This document shows positions 1 through 6,280 of a DNA stretch of 13,024 nt, one piece after another. Where the stretch lies: positions 1 to 13,024 of the forward strand of contig CAJOOV010000078.1 in NCBI GenBank assembly GCA_905236265.1. The letters run 5' to 3'. The notes under the pieces were generated by a model that was not told the origin of the DNA, searched no databases, and saw only the letters and a list, made by a program, of their open reading frames with translations. The stretch is from an uncultured Oscillospiraceae bacterium (GTDB taxonomy: Bacteria > Bacillota > Clostridia > Oscillospirales > Oscillospiraceae). The translations under genes and the position numbers were made by a program. Position 1 is the stretch's first letter. Each line of letters starts with the position of its first letter.

Positions 1-25
1 AAAAATTCGGAGAGGGATTTTTGCG

Positions 26-985
26 TCAATTCACCAGAAAACAGGCAGCAAGGTCATAGGTGTCATAGTCTCCCGGCCCCCGGAAGTCATCCACCTGCTT
101 CCGCAAACGGTAGGTGCCGGGGGGCAATTCCCCGTAAAGCCACGACCAGTCAATGGAGTCTGTGGTGTTGCCCTCCACATCAATCAAATGGGCAATGTCG
201 TGAAAGGCGGCGTTTTCCACCCCATAAGGCACTTCCACCCAGACGCCGTCAATCTCCTGCTCCAGCGTGAAGCCGTCCCCATATTGCAGTTCGCCACTGG
301 CCGCTTCCGGGTCATACAGATTCCAATTCAGCACGGCGCCGGCGGGGGAGATGTCTGTCAGGGACAGCAGCAGGCCAATTTCCTCTGCCTCTGCCTCTGG
401 CGTATAGTATCCGATACACCCGGAGCGCTGCTCCCGGTCAAAGGCAATGGTATCCAGAATCTCCATGGCAGTCTGCTGCTGAGCCTCGTCCCAGAGGAAA
501 TCTCCGTCGCTGACACGACTTGCCACGATGCCCTCCAAATCCCCCTGCCATGACACAAAGTCCCAGTAGGGAAGATCGTCATAGGTGCCAATCCATGCGG
601 CTTCTCCTGCGAGAGTGACCTCCTCCTGAGAAAGCCCGGTGCCGCAGACCCCAAAGCTCTGGCAGTAGCCCACCTGAATCCAGCCCTGCGCCCCCGGCGG
701 ACGGAACTGAATCCCGTAAACACAGGTGCGCAAATCGTCATTGTCCGCCTCCAACAGCTCATACTCCCACCCTTCAGCGGGGACAAGGGACAATGTGCCG
801 TAAGGTCCGGCGAGGGAAACCCGCTCTCCCTGCGTTACAGTCAAATCCTCCGGCATATCCGTCTCCGGCCTTGCGGCGGGGGCTGGGGGAGCGTTTTCCG
901 ATTCACGATTCTCCCCACGCTCTCCCTTCGCCCCGCAGCCTGTCAGCATGAGCAGGGCAAGCAAAACGGCAAACCATCGTCTCAT
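26..985 (-). CDS. Lipoprotein with C-terminal bacterial Ig-like domain
   Basis: Predicted 319-residue surface lipoprotein of unknown specific role. I chose the ATG at 985 because a strong AAAGGAGGG site lies 7 nt upstream; a longer in-frame reading adds 57 residues without signal-peptide character. Residues 2-16 form a short signal peptide (two Arg, then a Leu/Ala-rich core) ending in lipobox LTGC, so Cys17 should be lipidated. Residues 18-45 are a charged, then Pro/Ala-rich linker. Residues 55-185 form a first domain I do not recognise, with three cysteines (88, 108, 114). Residues about 205-319 resemble the bacterial Ig-like domain common in Firmicutes lipoproteins, with a Y-G-x-x-F-x-L-E stretch near 235-242 and a YGELPPGTYR stretch near 284-293. 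It lies 76 nt downstream of the nuclease gene on the same strand with no terminator between, so it may be co-transcribed. An imperfect TATAAA lies in the gap but no good -35. Downstream, bases 1-22 contain a weak AT-only inverted repeat cut off by the window edge. Lipoprotein call firm; function unknown. Confidence 0.82.
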   Translation of the reverse strand: MRRWFAVLLALLMLTGCGAKGERGENRESENAPPAPAARPETDMPEDLTVTQGERVSLAGPYGTLSLVPAEGWEYELLEADNDDLRTCVYGIQFRPPGAQGWIQVGYCQSFGVCGTGLSQEEVTLAGEAAWIGTYDDLPYWDFVSWQGDLEGIVASRVSDGDFLWDEAQQQTAMEILDTIAFDREQRSGCIGYYTPEAEAEEIGLLLSLTDISPAGAVLNWNLYDPEAASGELQYGDGFTLEQEIDGVWVEVPYGVENAAFHDIAHLIDVEGNTTDSIDWSWLYGELPPGTYRLRKQVDDFRGPGDYDTYDLAACFLVN

Positions 986-1061
986 AGCAATCCCTCCTTT
1001 GTACTGCTGCTCTTTATACGCATGGGAGGGACAAAATGTGGCAGGGGAGAGGGGGAGAAAA

Positions 1062-2657
1062 TCACTGCCACTTTTGAATGAGCGCCAAGAGCTGGTCGGT
1101 AAACTTGGCCAAATCCTTGTTGGTGCCGCCCTTGTTCTTCTGGATGACCAGCTCAAGCTGCCGTCCGGCCTCCTCCAGCTTGCGATAGGCGGGAGAGCCT
1201 GCCTGCCACTTGCTGGCCTTTTTCTTCGGCATTTCCAGACCGTCCACCAGCTTCACGCCTCTGGCAAGGTCATACTCCTCCTGAAACAGCGGTGCGTGGG
1301 CGGAGTAGCCCAGCCGCCGCAGCTCGGCGGCAAAGGACTCGGAGATATAGCCCTCTCCGTGAACCACAAAGATTTCCGTGGGCTTGGGGGCATCAAACTG
1401 CTGCGCCCATGCGATCAGGTGGTCGTGGTCAGCGTGGGAGCTGAGCCCCATGAAGTTGACGATTCTGGCATTCACCGTCACATCCTCTCCAAAGAGCCGG
1501 ACGTACTTTTTCCCCTCCACGAGAGAGCGCCCCAGCGTTCCGGGCGCCTGAAAGCCCACAAAGAGGACGGTGCATTCCGGTCTCCAAAGGTTGTGCTTGA
1601 GGTGGTGGCGGATCCGTCCGGCATCACACATACCGGCGGCGGAGATAATGACCTTTGGCGTGGGGTCTTCGTTGAGCTGTCTCGACTCGTCGCTGGTGGT
1701 GGTGATTCTCAGATCGTCCAAATGGAAGTAGTGATCTCCCCGCTGAAGAATTGCAATGGCGTCGTCGTCCAGATACCCGGTGAGATCCCCGGAGAAGATT
1801 CTGGTGGCCTCGGCTGCAAGAGGGGAGTCCACCACTACGGTGAAATGGGGCAGGCTCTTCACCAGACCCTGCTCCTTCACCTCCCGGAGGAAGTAGAGCA
1901 GCTCCTGCGTCCGTCCCACGGCAAAGGCAGGGATGACCACATTGCCGCCCCGGCGGAAGGTCTCGTCCAGAATTGCGGCAAGCTCCCCTGTATAGCTCAC
2001 GGGCGGCTCGTGGTTCCTGTCGCCGTAGGTGGACTCCATCACCACATAGTCCGCATCATACACCGGCTGGGGGTCTCTGATGATGGGCTGGTTATAGTTG
2101 CCGATGTCCCCGGAGAACACCAGCTTTTTCTCCACGCCGTCCTCATTCACCCAAAGCTCGATATAGGAGCTGCCCAGCAAATGCCCCGCATCCACAAGGC
2201 GGAAGGAAATGCCGGGGCAAAGCTCCACCTTTTCCCCATAGGAAACGGGGTGGAGCAGCTCAATGGCGGCCTCAGCGTCCCGGAGGGTGTAAAGCGGCTC
2301 CACCGGCGCTCTGCCTGCACGGCTGCCCTTCCGGTTCTCCCACGCCGCATCGGATTCCTGAATGTGGGCGGAGTCACGAAGCATAATGTCCATCAGCTTA
2401 CAGGACATGCCGCTGGAATAGATCGGCCCGGAGAAACCCTCCTTTACCAGCAGGGGCAGCCGCCCGGAGTGGTCAATGTGGGCATGGGTCACAATTACAT
2501 AGTCAATCAGGGAGGCGGCAAAGGGCAGGTGGTGATTGTCCAGTTCCTCCCGTCCCTGCTGCAGGCCGCAGTCGATGAGGATATGGCGGCCATTTGCGCT
2601 GACGCAGTGGCAGGAGCCTGTCACCGCATGGGCGGCGCCGTAGAAACACAGCTTCAC
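1062..2657 (-). CDS. Beta-CASP metallo-beta-lactamase fold nuclease
   Basis: 531-residue Zn-dependent hydrolase of the metallo-beta-lactamase/beta-CASP group (CPSF73-like RNA nucleases), presumably cytoplasmic and acting on RNA. Visible motifs: Asp29 in LIDCG (motif 1), HAHIDH at 58-63 (motif 2), His159 in GHLLG (motif 3), Asp184 in FSGDIG (motif 4), Glu208 in MESTYGDR (motif A), His351/352 after SAAGMCDAGR (motif B), His408 in SSHADHD (motif C) and a final His433 in VVHGE. The metal ligands and beta-CASP residues therefore look intact. Residues about 470-531 are a basic, Lys-rich tail with GTNKDLAKF near 510-518, possibly an RNA-contacting extension. The start is GTG at 2657, with AAAGG 9 nt upstream and no alternative in-frame start with a better site. 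The gene faces away from the symporter gene and precedes the lipoprotein. It is not RNase J, since the length and domain order differ. RNA as substrate is inferred from the family. Confidence 0.9.
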   Translation of the reverse strand: MKLCFYGAAHAVTGSCHCVSANGRHILIDCGLQQGREELDNHHLPFAASLIDYVIVTHAHIDHSGRLPLLVKEGFSGPIYSSGMSCKLMDIMLRDSAHIQESDAAWENRKGSRAGRAPVEPLYTLRDAEAAIELLHPVSYGEKVELCPGISFRLVDAGHLLGSSYIELWVNEDGVEKKLVFSGDIGNYNQPIIRDPQPVYDADYVVMESTYGDRNHEPPVSYTGELAAILDETFRRGGNVVIPAFAVGRTQELLYFLREVKEQGLVKSLPHFTVVVDSPLAAEATRIFSGDLTGYLDDDAIAILQRGDHYFHLDDLRITTTSDESRQLNEDPTPKVIISAAGMCDAGRIRHHLKHNLWRPECTVLFVGFQAPGTLGRSLVEGKKYVRLFGEDVTVNARIVNFMGLSSHADHDHLIAWAQQFDAPKPTEIFVVHGEGYISESFAAELRRLGYSAHAPLFQEEYDLARGVKLVDGLEMPKKKASKWQAGSPAYRKLEEAGRQLELVIQKNKGGTNKDLAKFTDQLLALIQKWQ

Positions 2658-2713
2658 AGTATCACGCCTTTCTATTCTGTCAAGACTTATAGAATAGTTA
2701 TTTCGATAATGAT

Positions 2714-2742
2714 AGATTAGTATATTTTCCCGGAAAAGTCAA
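2714..2742 (-). promoter_or_regulatory. Weak candidate promoter for the nuclease gene
   Basis: On the minus strand, TTGACT (2742-2737) is followed after 17 bases by TAATCT (2719-2714). The -35 is good and the -10 poor, so this is tentative. The surrounding 145-base divergent spacer (2658-2802) is AT-rich and holds two inverted repeats: CTATTCT/AGAATAG (2672-2678 and 2691-2697) and CCGGAA/TTCCGG near 2730-2753. I found no convincing sigma-A promoter for the rightward symporter gene. Confidence 0.35.
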
Positions 2743-2802
2743 GTATCTTCCGGATAAGACGGACATAGAATTGTGAAAAACGGATTGCAGGGAGGGAGAG
2801 CC

Positions 2803-4083
2803 ATGCTGGAGCGTCTGAGCCGTGTGCTCTGGGGAGCGCCGACGGTCATTCTCTTTCTGTCCACGGGACTCTATTTTTCCCTGAAAACCGGGTTTTACCA
2901 GTGCTTTCGTGCCGGGACATGGTGGAGGGAGACGGCGGGCAGGATACTCCGGCCACAGGCGCAGGGGACAGGACTGACCCCCTTGGAGACGCTCTCCACC
3001 GCCCTTGCCGCAACCATCGGCACCGGCTCCATAGCAGGCGTGGCAACGGCCATCTCCGGGGGAGGAGCCGGGGCTTTGTTTTGGATGTGGGTCTCCGGGG
3101 TGCTGGCAATGATGACCGGCTGGGCGGAGAAGGTGCTGTCCATCGCCCTGCGAAAAAAGACAGCGCAGGGCTGGACGGGCGGCCCCTGCCTCTGGCTGAG
3201 GGAGAAGGGCTGCCTGTTCCTTGCCCGGATGTTTGCCCTTTGCACCGTGCTTGCCTCCCTTGGCATGGGTGATCTGGTGCAGACCCATTCTATGGCGCAG
3301 GCTGCGGCGCATGTGTGGGGCGTGCCTGCCCCGGCGGTTGGTATCGCCTCGGCGGTGGTGACGGCTGTGATCCTGTCCGGGGGGCTGAAGCGTCTGGGTC
3401 AGGTGAGCAGCGCACTGGTTCCCGTGATGAGCCTGCTGTATCTGGCAGGGGGATTCTGGGTAATTGCCGCCCACGCCTCCCGCCTGCCTTCCGTTTTGGG
3501 GGCAATCATCAGCAGCGCTCTCAGCAGACAGGCCATTGCCACCGGCGGGGCGGCTGCGGCGCTGCAGTACGGTCTTGCACGGGGCGTCATCTCCAACGAG
3601 GCGGGACTTGGCTCTACGCCCATGGTTCACTGTCAGAGTGCCAACACCCACCCGGCGCAGGAAGGGAACTGGGGCATCTTCGAGGTCTTTTTCTCCACCA
3701 TGGTGATCTGTACGGTCACCGGGCTTGCCATACTCACCTCAGGGGCTTCAGGCGGCGGCTCGGCACAGACGGCAGCGGCGTTTTCCACGGTTCTGGGCGG
3801 CTGGGGAGAGGGGTTGATCGCCCTATGCCTGCTGCTCTTCGGAGGCTCCAGCCTGCTGGGCTGGAGCTGGTACGGCGCATCCGCCCTGCGGGAACTGGCA
3901 GGGGAGCGGTGGGTTGCCCTTTATTATGCCCTGTTTCTGCTCCTTGCCGTTTTGGGCAGCGGCATGAAGTCGGAGACAGTCTGGCTGTTCTCCGACTGCT
4001 GCAACGCCCTGATGGCATGGCCAAGCCTGCTATCCCTCTGGCTGTGGCGGCGGGAGATTCTTGCGTGGGGGAGGGGAAGGTGA
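2803..4083 (+). CDS. AGCS-family sodium:amino-acid symporter
   Basis: 426-residue inner-membrane transporter of the alanine/glycine:cation symporter (AGCS) family, which imports a small amino acid with Na+. The ATG at 2803 follows GGAGGGAGAG; an in-frame GTG at 2773 would add 10 residues but lacks a comparable site. Repeated hydrophobic segments suggest 10 or more membrane spans. Family signatures include GTGSIAGVATAI (73-84), the FWMW core (93-96) inside a near match to the family signature, GLARGVISNEAGLGSTP (257-273), GIFEVFFSTMVICTVTG (291-307) and LLGWSWYG (351-358). The protein is slightly shorter than the usual 450-500 residues. Several positions that are normally Asn are changed: GTGN to GTGS at 78, GxGN to GMGD at 157, and QxNS to QTHS at 162. 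Substrate is therefore uncertain and alanine or glycine should not be assumed. It is divergent from the nuclease gene, and the next gene follows within 30 bases. No terminator is visible at its end. Confidence 0.88.
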   Translation: MLERLSRVLWGAPTVILFLSTGLYFSLKTGFYQCFRAGTWWRETAGRILRPQAQGTGLTPLETLSTALAATIGTGSIAGVATAISGGGAGALFWMWVSGVLAMMTGWAEKVLSIALRKKTAQGWTGGPCLWLREKGCLFLARMFALCTVLASLGMGDLVQTHSMAQAAAHVWGVPAPAVGIASAVVTAVILSGGLKRLGQVSSALVPVMSLLYLAGGFWVIAAHASRLPSVLGAIISSALSRQAIATGGAAAALQYGLARGVISNEAGLGSTPMVHCQSANTHPAQEGNWGIFEVFFSTMVICTVTGLAILTSGASGGGSAQTAAAFSTVLGGWGEGLIALCLLLFGGSSLLGWSWYGASALRELAGERWVALYYALFLLLAVLGSGMKSETVWLFSDCCNALMAWPSLLSLWLWRREILAWGRGR

Positions 4084-4089
4084 TACAAT
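4061..4089 (+). promoter_or_regulatory. Sigma-A promoter for the yjbR-like gene
   Basis: TTGCGT (4061-4066), a 17-base spacer, then TACAAT (4084-4089) preceded by TG at -15/-14, an extended -10. It lies across the last codons and stop of the symporter gene, so the small downstream gene can be transcribed on its own, with a leader of only about 15 bases. Confidence 0.6.
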
Positions 4090-4110
4090 TAAAGACAAGG
4101 GGGTATGGTT

Positions 4111-4521
4111 ATGGAGGAAAACAGCCTTCGTCAGCGGGTGCTGGACTATGCGGCGCAGACCTATCAGACTCAGCCGGAATACCTTTGGAGCAGGCTTCCA
4201 ACCTTTGCAGTCCTGCGCCATGAGGAAAACCGGAAGTGGTACGCACTTGTGGCAGCGGCGCCCCGCAGCGCTCTGGGGCTGTCAGGCGGGGGAGAGGTGC
4301 CTGTCCTGAACGTGAAGTGCGCTCCGGCGCTGATGGATGCCCTGTTGCGCCAGAGGGGCTACTATCCCGGCTATCACATGAATAAGGGGAGCTGGCTCAC
4401 TGTTTTGCTGGACGGCAGTGTGGCAATTGAGGAGATTCTGCCCCTGATTGACCTGAGCTATCAGGCGACAGAGCGAATAATCACACCCCGCAGGGGCAAA
4501 AAACTCCCTCCCGAGGCATAG
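4111..4521 (+). CDS. MmcQ/YjbR family protein
   Basis: 136-residue small cytoplasmic protein of the MmcQ/YjbR family, which has a CyaY-like fold and is often annotated as DNA-binding. The physiological role is unknown. Recognisable parts are the WYALVAAAPR stretch (residues 44-53), LNVKCAP (69-75), the hallmark GYHMNKGSWLTVLLDGSV block (about 89-106) and LIDLSYQAT (114-122). The length is normal for the family. I chose the ATG at 4111 over the one at 4105 because AAGGGGG (4097-4103) then sits 7 bases upstream; for 4105 it would be 1 base away. The gene is 27 bases past the symporter stop but has its own promoter. Its last codons form one arm of the pyk terminator on the opposite strand. The C-terminal tail is basic (ITPRRGKK). 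Confidence 0.85.
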   Translation: MEENSLRQRVLDYAAQTYQTQPEYLWSRLPTFAVLRHEENRKWYALVAAAPRSALGLSGGGEVPVLNVKCAPALMDALLRQRGYYPGYHMNKGSWLTVLLDGSVAIEEILPLIDLSYQATERIITPRRGKKLPPEA

Positions 4522-4537
4522 AGCGCCGGGAGGGAGT
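4498..4537 (-). terminator. Intrinsic terminator of pyk
   Basis: A perfect 11-bp stem (arms 4503-4513 and 4527-4537, ACTCCCTCCCG/CGGGAGGGAGT) with a 13-base loop. On the minus strand it is followed by TTTTTT (4503-4498), 14 bases past the pyk stop. On the plus strand no T-run follows, so it would terminate the yjbR-like gene poorly at best. The left arm lies inside the yjbR-like coding sequence. Confidence 0.88.
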
Positions 4538-4550
4538 GGTATTGCTGTGA

Positions 4551-5969
4551 TTACTTGGTCAGTGTCTCAACCTTGATTAGGTTGGTGTTTCCGCTGCGTC
4601 CATCGGTCATGCCGCCGGTAATGACAACAGTGTCGCCTTTTCCCGCAAAGCCGGTCTGACGGGCAACCACAACAGCGTGATAAAACAGCACGTCAGTGGA
4701 AAAGAACTCCTCCACCAAGGCAGGGCGCACGTTCCAGCTCAGTGCAAGCTGGCGATATGCCTTCTCGCTGGTGGTCATTCCCACAATGGGCATGGGGGGA
4801 CGGAAACGGCACACCATGCGGGCAGTGGTGCCGGTGCGGGTGGTGGAGACGATGCACTTTGCGTCCGTATCAATGGCAAGCTGAACCGTAGAATGGCTGA
4901 GTGCGTCATTCAGGTTTTTCAGCTTGAACTGCTGTTCCTTGAAGCGGCGCTTATAGTGGATGTGGTTCTCTGTCTCCTCTGCAATGGAGGCCATTGCCCG
5001 AACCGTCTCCACAGGATACTTGCCTGCGGCAGTCTCTCCGGAGAGCATCACGGCGCTGGTGCCGTCATAGACGGCATTTGCCACGTCGGAGATCTCCGCA
5101 CGGGTGGGACGGGGACGGTTAATCATGCTCTCCAGCATCTCCGTAGCGGTGACGGCCAGACCGCCTCTCAGACGGCACATGGTAATGAGCTGCTTCTGAA
5201 TGGCGGGCAGCTCCGTGTAGGGAATCTCCACGCCCAGATCACCACGGGCTACCATCAGTCCCTCGCAGTATTCCAGAATCTCCGGGGCGTTGTCCACTCC
5301 GGCACGGTTCTCGATCTTGGCGATCATCTGAATCTCCCGTCCGCCGTTGGCATCCAAAAACTCCCGCACATCCTTCACGTCCTGGGGTGTGGAGACAAAG
5401 GAGCAGGCGATAAAGTCCACATCGTTCTGAATGCCGAAGAGAAGGTCGGACTTGTCCTGTTCCGAGAGATAGACCTGCTTGAGCACCTTGTTGGGGAAGC
5501 TCATGCTCTTTCTGTCGGAGAGCTCACCGCCGATGACGGTGACGCAGTTCAGCTCCGTGTCGCTCTTGCTCTCCACCTGAAACTTCACCAGTCCGTCATT
5601 CACCAAAATGGTGTCTCCCACGTCCAGATCGTTCACCAGTCCCTTATAGGAAACGCTGACCCTGTTCTGGTCGCCCTCTACTGCGTCAACGGTAAAGACA
5701 AAGGGCTCCCCGTCCCTGACGGTGATTCTGTGCTGGGCAAAGGTGCCAATGCGGAATTCCGGCCCCTTTGTGTCCAGAAGGATGGGGATGGGCTGGTGCA
5801 GCTTTTCCCGAACCCGCTTAATCAGGTCAATGTTCACCTGATGCTCCTCGTGGGTGCCGTGGGAAAAGTTGAGACGGGCGACGTTCATGCCGGCCTGAAT
5901 CATGCCGGTGAGGGTTTCCTCGTTGCGGCAGGCAGGGCCGATGGTACAGATGATTTTTGTCCTTTTCAT
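4551..5969 (-). CDS. pyk: Pyruvate kinase
   Basis: 472-residue pyruvate kinase, converting phosphoenolpyruvate and ADP to pyruvate and ATP, the last step of glycolysis, in the cytoplasm. Motifs: CTIGPA near the N-terminus, ARLNFSHG (31-38, with substrate-contacting Arg32, Asn34 and Ser36), DTKGPEFR (66-73), the active-site signature IAKIEN (216-221, Lys218 catalytic and Glu220 binding Mg2+), ARGDLG (241-246, Asp244 metal), TATEMLESM (274-282) and MLSGETA further on. The protein stops at the usual C-terminal regulatory domain, so it lacks the extra PEP-utiliser-like domain of Bacillus enzymes. The loop ELSDRKSMSFPNK (149-161) differs from the common RKGVNLPG form, but I believe it occurs in other clostridial enzymes. 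The ATG at 5969 has AAAGGATG about 9 bases upstream. It has its own promoter and terminator, so it appears monocistronic. Allosteric control cannot be read from sequence. Confidence 0.97.
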   Translation of the reverse strand: MKRTKIICTIGPACRNEETLTGMIQAGMNVARLNFSHGTHEEHQVNIDLIKRVREKLHQPIPILLDTKGPEFRIGTFAQHRITVRDGEPFVFTVDAVEGDQNRVSVSYKGLVNDLDVGDTILVNDGLVKFQVESKSDTELNCVTVIGGELSDRKSMSFPNKVLKQVYLSEQDKSDLLFGIQNDVDFIACSFVSTPQDVKDVREFLDANGGREIQMIAKIENRAGVDNAPEILEYCEGLMVARGDLGVEIPYTELPAIQKQLITMCRLRGGLAVTATEMLESMINRPRPTRAEISDVANAVYDGTSAVMLSGETAAGKYPVETVRAMASIAEETENHIHYKRRFKEQQFKLKNLNDALSHSTVQLAIDTDAKCIVSTTRTGTTARMVCRFRPPMPIVGMTTSEKAYRQLALSWNVRPALVEEFFSTDVLFYHAVVVARQTGFAGKGDTVVITGGMTDGRSGNTNLIKVETLTK

Positions 5970-6033
5970 GTAGCAGTCATCCTTTCAGGGGTAGTATGGG
6001 TTCAGCGGAAGGGATGGATTCCATATCAGGAGA

Positions 6034-6062
6034 ATTGTACCACAGCCGCTCAAAAAAAACAA
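6034..6062 (-). promoter_or_regulatory. Sigma-A promoter of pyk
   Basis: On the minus strand, TTGTTT (6062-6057), a 17-base spacer, and TACAAT (6039-6034) preceded by TGG, giving an extended -10. The -35 and upstream spacer include an 8-base T-run. The expected start near 6027 leaves a leader of about 58 bases before the pyk ATG. Confidence 0.75.
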
Positions 6063-6088
6063 TTGAAATCCCAGCAGAAACCTCATGA

Positions 6089-6119
6089 CAACATGGAAGA
6101 ATGACACAATTCCATGTTG
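6089..6119. repeat. Perfect 10-bp inverted repeat between pyk and fhs
   Basis: CAACATGGAA (6089-6098) and TTCCATGTTG (6110-6119) are exact reverse complements separated by 11 bases, so arm centres are 21 bp (two helical turns) apart. The right arm overlaps the first three bases of the fhs -35. It lies 27 bases upstream of the pyk -35. It could be an operator for a dimeric regulator. It is also followed on the plus strand by ACTTTTTT, so a terminator acting on leftover rightward transcription is an alternative. Confidence 0.6.
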
Positions 6120-6145
6120 ACTTTTTTCTTCGCTCATGTTATCTT
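6117..6145 (+). promoter_or_regulatory. Sigma-A promoter of fhs and its riboswitch
   Basis: TTGACT (6117-6122), a 17-base spacer, and TATCTT (6140-6145) preceded by TGT, an extended -10. The predicted start near 6152 falls directly before the first base-paired element of the ZTP aptamer, which supports the assignment. Confidence 0.75.
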
Positions 6146-6153
6146 GTCTACAG

Positions 6154-6223
6154 GCTGTGCGACTGACGGAAGTGGACGTGAACCACAGGGAGCACAGCGG
6201 TGAAAAAGCCGACCGTCTGGGCT
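6154..6223 (+). promoter_or_regulatory. ZTP/ZMP riboswitch (pfl motif) aptamer
   Basis: All elements of the pfl RNA can be traced. P1 is a perfect 7-bp helix, GCTGTGC (6154-6160) with GCACAGC (6192-6198). P2 is GTGG (6172-6175) with CCAC (6183-6186). The conserved internal strand CCACAGGGAGC follows. P3 is AGCC (6207-6210) with GGCT (6220-6223), with loop GACCGTCTG. GACGG (6165-6169) can pair with CCGTC (6213-6217) in the P3 loop as the pseudoknot. This class senses ZTP or ZMP (AICAR phosphates), which rise when 10-formyl-tetrahydrofolate is short, and it is known upstream of fhs. The terminator directly after it indicates control of transcription, with ligand expected to turn fhs on. Confidence 0.93.
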
Positions 6224-6250
6224 GAGTGCCGGATGTGTGCGGCCTTTTTT
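6220..6250 (+). terminator. Riboswitch-controlled intrinsic terminator
   Basis: GGCTG (6220-6224) pairs with CGGCC (6240-6244). After an A/G mismatch the stem continues through wobble pairs (6226-6229 with 6235-6238), then TTTTTT follows (6245-6250). The 5' strand reuses 6220-6223, the 3' strand of aptamer P3, so the two folds exclude each other. It ends 30 bases before the fhs ATG. Confidence 0.78.
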
Positions 6251-6280
6251 ATTGGGACAAATCATTGAGGAGGTTCATCC

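Noticed and set aside
1..22. Terminator of the lipoprotein gene
   Set aside because: AAAAAT/ATTTTT is A/T only and the element is cut by the window edge, so it cannot be judged.
948..2720. Long plus-strand open frame of 590 codons opposite the nuclease gene
   Set aside because: It mirrors the metallo-beta-lactamase gene, has no ribosome site or family features, and the minus-strand protein has all its catalytic motifs.
2698..3651. Minus-strand open frame of 317 codons opposite the symporter
   Set aside because: Composition is typical of a G+C-rich shadow, while the plus strand encodes clear AGCS signatures.
4677..6104. Long plus-strand open frame of 475 codons opposite pyk
   Set aside because: Antisense shadow of pyruvate kinase, His/Gly-rich low-information translation, and it would run through the pyk promoter.
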